A stretch of DNA of 10,194 bases from Candidatus Latescibacterota bacterium (GTDB lineage Bacteria > Latescibacterota > 4484-107 > B68-G9), in contig DTXA01000194.1 of the NCBI GenBank assembly GCA_012962735.1, positions 1 through 10,194 of the forward strand, given 5' to 3'. The translations under genes were made by a program, and so were the position numbers. The notes below the pieces were generated by a model, which saw nothing but the letters and a program-made list of their open reading frames with translations, did not search any database and was not told the origin of the DNA. The number at the start of each line of letters is the position of its first letter. Position 1 is the stretch's first letter. Below are positions 5,988 through 10,194 of this stretch, piece after piece.

Positions 5988-6973
5988 TTATAGAGGCTCC
6001 TGGCCGGGCCGTGGTTAAGGACGTGCCGGAGCCGGAGCCCGGTCCGGACGAGGTGGTGGTCGAGGTGGCCATGGCCGGGCTGTGCGGCACTGACCTCCAC
6101 CTGTTCGAGGGGGGTCTGCCCTACCCCTACCCCGTGATACCCGGACACGAGGTGGTGGGCACGGTAGTGGAAGTGGGAAGCGATGTCTCGGGGATAGAGG
6201 TCGGTGACAGGGTCGCCCTCGATCCCAACATTCCCTGCGGGGAGTGCTATTTCTGCCGGAGGATGCGGTTCAACCACTGCCTGAACTGGCAAGGGGTTGG
6301 GATAACACGGCCTGGGGGGTTCGCCTGGAGGGTGGCTGTTCCGAGTAGAGTCATATACCCTATAGGGGATATGCCATTTGAAAAGGCGGTATTTGCGGAA
6401 CCCTTGGCGTGTGTGTTGTACGGTGTCGAGAGGGCCCAGCCCCGGATCGGGGACAGGGTCCTGCTCTTCGGCGCAGGTCCCATAGGGCTACTTTTGCTCC
6501 AGGCGCTCAAACGCGCCGGGGCGGCCTCCGTGGTCGTAGCGGACGTACGGAGGGAACGGCTCGAATCGGCCGAGAGGCTGGGGGCCGACCGGACGGTTCC
6601 CGCAGGACAGGAGGAGACCCTCCGGGAGGGGTTCGGTTACGACCTGGTGGTGGAGGCCACCGGTGTGCCCGAGGTGGCCGGAAGGTGTCCGGACTTCGCG
6701 ATGCCGGGTGGGAAGGTGCTGTTCTTCGGAGTATGTCCGGAGGGGGCGACGGTCCCTGTGCGGCCCTTCCAGATCTACCGCAGGGACATCACGATTCTGG
6801 GGTCCTTCGCCCTGAACTGGTCCCTGGGGCAGGCCTTAGAGATGCTCTCCGTCGGTGCGGTGCAGGTGGAACCGTTGATTTCACACCGATTTCCATTGGA
6901 ACGCTTCCTTGAGGCACTCGCTTTGGTCCGGGAGGACCGGGAGCCGAGGCTGAAGGTCTTGATTCAGCCCTGA
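5975..6973 (+). CDS. Zinc-dependent medium-chain dehydrogenase (alcohol/polyol/threonine dehydrogenase-like)
   Basis: This 332-residue MDR-family oxidoreductase oxidises an alcohol with NAD(P). Catalytic zinc ligands are Cys37 (GLCGTD), His58 (PGHE) and Glu142 (EPLAC). The structural zinc site is complete with C88, C91, C94 and C102. The nucleotide fold carries GAGPIG (166-171), and Asp190 at the end of the second strand favours NAD over NADP. The layout resembles sorbitol, threonine and other polyol dehydrogenases, but I cannot name the substrate. ATG 5975 has AAAGGGGGGAAG directly before it and overlaps hisA by 13 bases, so it is the last gene of the operon. The context suggests an amino acid or sugar-alcohol role but does not prove it. 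Confidence 0.9.
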   Translation: MWAVVIEAPGRAVVKDVPEPEPGPDEVVVEVAMAGLCGTDLHLFEGGLPYPYPVIPGHEVVGTVVEVGSDVSGIEVGDRVALDPNIPCGECYFCRRMRFNHCLNWQGVGITRPGGFAWRVAVPSRVIYPIGDMPFEKAVFAEPLACVLYGVERAQPRIGDRVLLFGAGPIGLLLLQALKRAGAASVVVADVRRERLESAERLGADRTVPAGQEETLREGFGYDLVVEATGVPEVAGRCPDFAMPGGKVLFFGVCPEGATVPVRPFQIYRRDITILGSFALNWSLGQALEMLSVGAVQVEPLISHRFPLERFLEALALVREDREPRLKVLIQP

Positions 6974-7078
6974 ACTCCCCGCACGCCCTCCGACTGGGCT
7001 ATCCCCTCTCTCCGTCCCGGAGCGGACGATCTCCCAAACAGCGTAAGTCCTCAGATAAGCACATCGATGCGCCGGGCC

Positions 7079-7107
7079 TTGCCCTTTGGGGAGGTTTTGT
7101 GTTTATT
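7079..7107 (+). promoter_or_regulatory. Weak candidate promoter for the LPS operon
   Basis: TTGCCC (7079-7084) and TTTATT (7102-7107) are 17 bases apart, each matching the sigma-70 consensus at four of six positions. Transcription would begin almost at the ATG at 7116, leaving no room for a ribosome site, so the true promoter may lie elsewhere in the 142-base gap. No clear terminator for the upstream operon is visible; the 5-bp stem at 7010-7022 has no T-run. Confidence 0.2.
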
Positions 7108-7115
7108 AGAAGGCG

Positions 7116-8045
7116 ATGGGCAGGAGATTCCGTAGGCGGCTGAAGCACACCCTCGCGTACTTGGCCGTCTTGGGGGTGCGGTTCCTCTTAGAGCACCTTC
7201 CCAGGCACATCGCATTGAGACTGGGCGAGCGGGGGGGGAGGTGGGCCTACAGAGCGCTACGGATGGCCCGCAGGAGGACCCAGGAGCACATAAGGATGGC
7301 TCTGGGGCTCAGGGGGCCGGAACTCCGCAGGCTTTCGGAGCGGGTGTTCCAGGAGCTGGGGAGGAACCTGGCGGAGTTTTTGAGACTTAGAGCTCTCCTG
7401 CGGGAGGGGCTCGGGGGTGTAGTCCGGACGGAGGGCTTGGGAAATCTGGACAGAGCCTTGGCCGAGGGCCGGGGTGTGGTGGTCATAACCGGCCACTTAG
7501 GAAATTGGGAGATTTTGGGGGCGTACCTGGCCCGAAGGGGGTATCCCCTTTGGGCCGTGGGGCGGAGGCTGTTCGACCGGAGGATAGACGGGTTGGTGGT
7601 GGAGCACAGGGAGATGGCCGGTGTGCACAACATCCCGAGGGGGGAGGACGCCCGGGCCCTCGTGCGAATTTTGCGGGGAGGAGGGGTGCTGGGACTTTTG
7701 ATGGACCAGGATACAGAGGTCCAGGGGGTCTTCGCTCCCTTCTTCGGGAGGCCGGCGTACACCCCGGCCGGACCGGTGAAGCTGGCGATGCGCACGGGAG
7801 CTCCTATAGTGCCTATGGCCCTTTATCGGGAGAGAGAGGGATACCGGCTCGTGGTGCTGCCCTCGGTTTCGCTGCCTGACACAGGGGACCGGGAGGCGGA
7901 TTTGAGGGAAGGGGTGGCCCGGTGCAACCGGGTCTTGGAGGCGCTCGTCCGGATGCACCCGGAGCAGTGGGTATGGATGCACCGGAGGTGGAGGACGAAG
8001 CCGGAAAGGTATTCCTTGGAGATGAGATGCGCTGGTGGCCGTTGA
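7116..8045 (+). CDS. lpxL: Lipid A biosynthesis late acyltransferase (LpxL/HtrB family)
   Basis: This 309-residue inner-membrane protein is of the family that adds a secondary acyl chain to lipid A precursors. One hydrophobic N-terminal helix (about 12-28) after a basic start anchors it. The catalytic HX4E motif is GHLGNWE with His127 and Glu132. Other family marks are MDQDT (196-200), FFGRPAYTPAGP (209-220) and WVWMHRRWRTKP (285-296) near the C-terminus. Length is normal. It heads an operon with lptC, lptA and lptB, which supports a lipid A role over a general lysophospholipid acyltransferase; LpxL, LpxM and LpxP cannot be told apart by eye. The ribosome site (GAAGG at 7109-7113) is modest. 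The gene overlaps lptC by 19 bases. Confidence 0.88.
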   Translation: MGRRFRRRLKHTLAYLAVLGVRFLLEHLPRHIALRLGERGGRWAYRALRMARRRTQEHIRMALGLRGPELRRLSERVFQELGRNLAEFLRLRALLREGLGGVVRTEGLGNLDRALAEGRGVVVITGHLGNWEILGAYLARRGYPLWAVGRRLFDRRIDGLVVEHREMAGVHNIPRGEDARALVRILRGGGVLGLLMDQDTEVQGVFAPFFGRPAYTPAGPVKLAMRTGAPIVPMALYREREGYRLVVLPSVSLPDTGDREADLREGVARCNRVLEALVRMHPEQWVWMHRRWRTKPERYSLEMRCAGGR

Positions 8046-8533
8046 CCGTGGTTCTACTTTTGGCATGTTCGAAGGAGCCCCAGGAGGCCCCTCCTGAGGG
8101 GGAAGGGCCGGTGCAGGAATCCTGGGATGCGGAGGTGCGCATCACCGAGGAGGGCCTCCCTAAGTGCACTATCCGGGCGGGGCATCTGTTGCGCTTCGAG
8201 GGGCCGGAACGCTCGGAGCTGGAGGGGGTGAAGGCGACGTTCTACGACCGGGACGGCAGGCCCTCCCTGAACCTTACGGCAGATAAGGGGGTGGTATACA
8301 CCCAGGAGGAGAAGGTCGAAGTGGAGGGGAATGTGGTGATCACCTACGGGGACAGCCTGCGGGTGGAGATGGAGAGGGCCCGGTGGGATAGGAAGGATGG
8401 GAGGATAGTAGCCGAAGGTCCGGTGACGATTCGCACCCCGAGTGGAGAGGAACAGGGGGAGGGATTCGTATGCGACGTCCGTTCCGGGAGATGGTCCATG
8501 CGATCTGTGAGGGGACAGGTGCGGGCGCCCTAG
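8027..8533 (+). CDS. lptC: LptC-like LPS export protein, predicted lipoprotein
   Basis: This 168-residue protein has a short signal (MRWWPLTVVLLLAC) whose LLAC lipobox would be cut before Cys14 and lipid-anchored, followed by a flexible Pro/Glu-rich linker. From about residue 40 it shows the strand-rich OstA/LptC fold (for example LTADKGVVYT and VEVEGNVVITYGDSL). LptC takes LPS from the LptBFG transporter and hands it to LptA across the periplasm. ATG 8027 is chosen because GGAG (8018-8021) precedes it with correct spacing and it gives a clean lipoprotein signal; an upstream in-frame GTG at 7922 would bury that signal. E. coli LptC has a membrane helix instead of a lipobox. Overlaps: 19 bases with lpxL and 64 with the next gene. 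Confidence 0.82.
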   Translation: MRWWPLTVVLLLACSKEPQEAPPEGEGPVQESWDAEVRITEEGLPKCTIRAGHLLRFEGPERSELEGVKATFYDRDGRPSLNLTADKGVVYTQEEKVEVEGNVVITYGDSLRVEMERARWDRKDGRIVAEGPVTIRTPSGEEQGEGFVCDVRSGRWSMRSVRGQVRAP

Positions 8534-9537
8534 TTTTAGCCCTTCTCGGCCATACCTTTGCCGTGGAGAGGGTCTTCAGGTTCTCGGCCGACCGCACAGA
8601 GTTTCGGAGGGAGGGGGAAGGGTGGGTGAAGGTGTACGAAGGGGATTTTCGTGCCACCGACGGGACGGTTGCGCTCTCGGCCGAGCGGGGGGTATATTAC
8701 GAGTTCACAGAAGAGTTGGTCTTAGAGGGGGGGGTCGTCGTACGGGACACCTCAGGCCTCTTGGAGGCGGAGAGGGCGGTGTACGACCTGAGGGATGAGG
8801 TGGTCCGGGCCTCGGAAGTTTGGGCGTTATACAGGGGATGGAGGTTCAGGGCCGGGAGGGCCGAATACTTCAGGAGGGGGGGATATGTAACGGTGGACGA
8901 GGGGGTGGCCTTAGAGGATACGGCGGGGGAGGTCGAAGTGGAAGCCCTACGCGGGCGGTACGAGCTTAAAGGCCGGAGATACGTCGAGGGAAGAGCCCGG
9001 CTGGTCAGGAGGGCTGGGGGGGATGAGGTCCTGCTCTACGCAAACCGCATCTCGTCGGACGAGGAGCTGGTGGTGGCCGAGGATTCGGTGCGCATAGAGA
9101 AGGGGAAAATCGAGGCTAAGTGCGGCCGGGCGGAGTACAGGGAGGGGAGGATGGTGCTCGTGGGGGAGCCCCGGGTGTCCATCGAGGAGGGCACTGCGCA
9201 CACCACCTTGAGAGGCGACACTATGGAGGTCGCCCTAAGGGACCTCGTCCCCCGGCACCTTCGGCTTTTGGGGGGGGCTGAGGTAGCCTCTGTCGGGCGG
9301 GAGGGAGAGAGCATCTTGGTCGGGAGAAGGATATGGGTCTTCTTAGACGGAGAGGAGCCTAAGAGGATTTTGGTGGAGGGGAATGCAGTGAGCGTCTATA
9401 GACATAGGGGAAAGGAGCCATCCCTGAACACCGTCACAGGTGACCGTATGGAGGTGAGCCTCGAAGGGGGGAAGGTGAGCAGGGTGAGGGTAGAGGGAGG
9501 GGTGGAAGGGGTCTACCGGTGGAGGGGGAAGCCGTGA
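8470..9537 (+). CDS. lptA: LptA-like OstA-family LPS transport protein, unusually long
   Basis: This 355-residue predicted periplasmic protein starts with a signal peptide: basic MRRPFRE, a hydrophobic core at 18-27 and a likely cut after Ala31. The rest is a run of short beta strands of the OstA/LptA type (for example VALSAERGVYYEF, LLEAERAVYDLRDE, LYANRISSDEELVVAEDSV, VTGDRMEVSLEGGKVSRVRV). LptA forms the bridge that carries LPS from LptC to LptD in the outer membrane. Known LptA is about 180 residues, so this chain is near double and could hold two or more jelly-roll units, or resemble the N-terminus of LptD. ATG 8470 follows GGGGGAGGGA (8455-8464) with good spacing; an ATG at 8491 is possible but has poor spacing. 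The gene overlaps lptC by 64 bases and lptB by 4. Confidence 0.8.
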   Translation: MRRPFREMVHAICEGTGAGALVLALLGHTFAVERVFRFSADRTEFRREGEGWVKVYEGDFRATDGTVALSAERGVYYEFTEELVLEGGVVVRDTSGLLEAERAVYDLRDEVVRASEVWALYRGWRFRAGRAEYFRRGGYVTVDEGVALEDTAGEVEVEALRGRYELKGRRYVEGRARLVRRAGGDEVLLYANRISSDEELVVAEDSVRIEKGKIEAKCGRAEYREGRMVLVGEPRVSIEEGTAHTTLRGDTMEVALRDLVPRHLRLLGGAEVASVGREGESILVGRRIWVFLDGEEPKRILVEGNAVSVYRHRGKEPSLNTVTGDRMEVSLEGGKVSRVRVEGGVEGVYRWRGKP

Positions 9538-10194
9538 GCTCGGTGCTCCGGGCGGAGGACCTCGTAAAGGAGTACGGGGGGAGGCGGGTAGTGGACAGAG
9601 TGACCATAGAGGTTCGACAGGGGGAGATTGTGGGGCTTTTGGGCCCCAACGGGGCGGGGAAGACCACTACGTTCTACCTCATAGTGGGCCTGGTACGGCC
9701 CCAGAGGGGGAGGGTGCTTTTGGAGGGAAGGGACCTATCCGGGATGCCGATGTACAAGAGGGCACGCATGGGCATCGGATACCTCTCCCAGGAGCCGTCC
9801 GTGTTCCGAGGACTCACGGCCCTGCAAAACATCACGGCGGTCTTGGAGGTCCAGGGGGTCCCGAAGGAAGAGCGGGAGAGGAGGGCCCGGGAGATCTTAG
9901 AGCGCTTAGGGATCGGGCACCTCGCCGGGCAGAAGGCGGACACGCTCTCGGGGGGGGAGCGGAGGCGGCTGGAGATCGCCAGGGCTCTTGTGCTCCAACC
10001 CAGGTTTATGCTCTTGGACGAGCCCTTCGTGGGGGTGGACCCGATCGCTGTTGAGGATGTACAGAAGATCGTGGTGCAGTTGAAGGAGTGGGGGATCGGG
10101 GTGCTGATCACCGACCACAACGTGCGGGAGACCTTGCGCATAACCGATAGAGCTTATATAATGGCCGACGGGAAGATACTCGTCGAGGGGTCCG
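9534..10194 (+). CDS. lptB: LPS export ABC transporter ATPase (LptB), cut by window end
   Basis: This cytoplasmic ATPase drives LPS extraction from the inner membrane with LptF and LptG. About 220 residues are visible; about 20 are missing compared with the usual 240. Walker A is GPNGAGKTT (37-45), the Q-loop is SQEPSVF (85-91), the ABC signature is LSGGERRRLEIARA (138-151), Walker B is FMLLDEP with Asp162 and Glu163, and the H-loop is TDHNVRET with His195. The TDHNVRET form and the FVGVDP stretch are typical of LptB. The GTG start at 9534 has GGAGGGGGAA just upstream and overlaps the lptA stop by 4 bases. The frame is open to the window end. Confidence 0.95.
   Translation, partial: MSSVLRAEDLVKEYGGRRVVDRVTIEVRQGEIVGLLGPNGAGKTTTFYLIVGLVRPQRGRVLLEGRDLSGMPMYKRARMGIGYLSQEPSVFRGLTALQNITAVLEVQGVPKEERERRAREILERLGIGHLAGQKADTLSGGERRRLEIARALVLQPRFMLLDEPFVGVDPIAVEDVQKIVVQLKEWGIGVLITDHNVRETLRITDRAYIMADGKILVEGS

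Noticed and set aside
7010..7022. Terminator after the dehydrogenase gene
   Set aside because: The stem is only CTCCG/CGGAG with a 3-base loop and no T-run after it.
7022..7033. Third copy of the sirtuin/lysC box (GGACGATCT)
   Set aside because: Only about ten bases match; the AAAGT start and the TATAT part are absent, so chance is likely.
1..10194. A novel defence, mobile or CRISPR-type system
   Set aside because: Every intact gene belongs to a well-known metabolic or envelope family, and I see no spaced repeats, recombinase, transposase or toxin-antitoxin pair.

Overview
The window comes from a GC-rich diderm (LPS-making) bacterium, probably a thermophile. The diderm call rests on the lipid A acyltransferase and LptC/LptA/LptB genes at the right end. 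The thermophile call is softer: coding strands are strongly purine-rich, Ile is often ATA and Arg is often AGG, which is common in thermophile genomes. I cannot name the phylum.

Left edge (1-545): the last bases of a 23S rRNA gene, then a strong terminator hairpin, with no 5S rRNA gene in between. The rest is a roughly 400-base gene-poor stretch. Its minus strand carries what looks like the decayed end of a protein gene, open again if one G is restored in a G-run. A promoter region for the next genes follows.

Middle (546-6973): a tightly packed plus-strand operon with seven genes: a Sir2-type protein deacylase, an ApgM-family phosphoglycerate mutase / putative homoserine kinase, aspartokinase, ProC, HisH, HisA and a zinc-dependent alcohol/polyol-type dehydrogenase. 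Most junctions overlap by 1-13 bases or are separated by a few bases. The exception is the 81-base gap before lysC, which holds a near copy of a sequence box also found upstream of the sirtuin. The theme is amino acid synthesis (Asp/Thr/Lys, Pro, His), with a possible NAD-dependent deacylase control gene at its head.

Right part (7116-10194): a second plus-strand operon for outer-membrane LPS: an LpxL/HtrB-type lipid A acyltransferase, LptC (as a lipoprotein), a long multi-repeat LptA-like OstA protein and LptB (cut by the window end). Lipid A acylation and the Lpt export bridge are thus encoded together.

I see no mobile element, CRISPR array, tRNA or toxin/defence module. The points most worth a second look are the paired promoter-like boxes, the ApgM-aspartokinase pairing, a likely internal start in lysC for a separate regulatory subunit, the double-length LptA and the frameshifted remnant beside the 23S gene.
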